From: Thiohalobacter sp.
GTDB taxonomy: Bacteria; Pseudomonadota; Gammaproteobacteria; DSM-19610
Length of the DNA: 13,910 bases
Assembly: GCA_027080445.1 (NCBI GenBank)
Contig: JALWRY010000357.1
Span: 1-13,910, forward strand
Reading direction: 5' to 3'
Below are positions 13,843 to 13,910 of this stretch, one piece after another. The position numbers were made by a program, and so were the translations under genes. A model generated the notes under the pieces. The model saw only the letters and a list, made by a program, of their open reading frames with translations, was not told where the DNA came from and ran no database searches. The number at the start of each line of letters is the position of its first letter. Position 1 is the stretch's first letter.

Positions 13843-13910
13843 AGGCAAGGCTAGATCAAGGATTCCAGCGTAGACGGAAACTGTTCAGCGGCTTCCTCAA
13901 AAGCGAAGAA
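13843..13910. other. Window end without recognisable feature
   Basis: The last 68 bases after the palindromic repeat hold no supported open frame, RNA gene or clear repeat visible within the window. Confidence 0.5.

Overview
The window looks like chromosomal core DNA of a gammaproteobacterium, with a Chromatiales-like sulfur oxidiser or relative as my best guess. The guess rests on protein character and on moderately high GC. There is no phage, plasmid, insertion sequence or CRISPR array. All functional calls come from reading motifs by eye; no database was searched.

Left part (1-4622): the 3' part of a PAS-GGDEF-EAL cyclic-di-GMP enzyme runs in from outside the window. It is followed by an unrecognised 210-residue protein with one membrane segment and a Cys-x-x-Cys motif. 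A perfect hairpin separates that gene from a convergent SCP2-like gene. Next come a divergent SlyD-like FKBP prolyl isomerase and, converging on it across a hairpin, adenylate kinase (adk) with a cysteine-bearing LID. A small unrecognised gene (4287-4622) lies upstream of adk on the same strand.

Middle: a tRNA-Arg(CCT) on the plus strand, with a plausible promoter, converges on relA. The relA product has a RelA-type EFDD synthetase motif and, unlike classical gammaproteobacterial RelA, an apparently intact HD hydrolase site.

Right part: upstream of relA on the minus strand is a tightly packed gene string. In transcription order it encodes an HDOD-PP2C phosphatase, an RsbW-like kinase, a STAS protein, an MlaE-type permease, an MlaF-type ATPase, an MCE protein with a long helical tail, a PqiC-like lipoprotein, and then relA. 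Neighbours overlap or are separated by at most 2 bp, and relA follows after 34 bp. This joins a complete partner-switching module (kinase, phosphatase, phosphorylatable STAS protein) to a lipid transporter whose STAS subunit would normally be MlaB. No sigma factor, MlaC or separate MlaB gene is seen. The main hypothesis is that Ser phosphorylation of the STAS protein switches the transporter itself.

End: a divergent gene encodes an exported Sel1-repeat/SPOR protein. It is followed by an interrupted palindromic intergenic repeat of a type that recurs in bacterial genomes.
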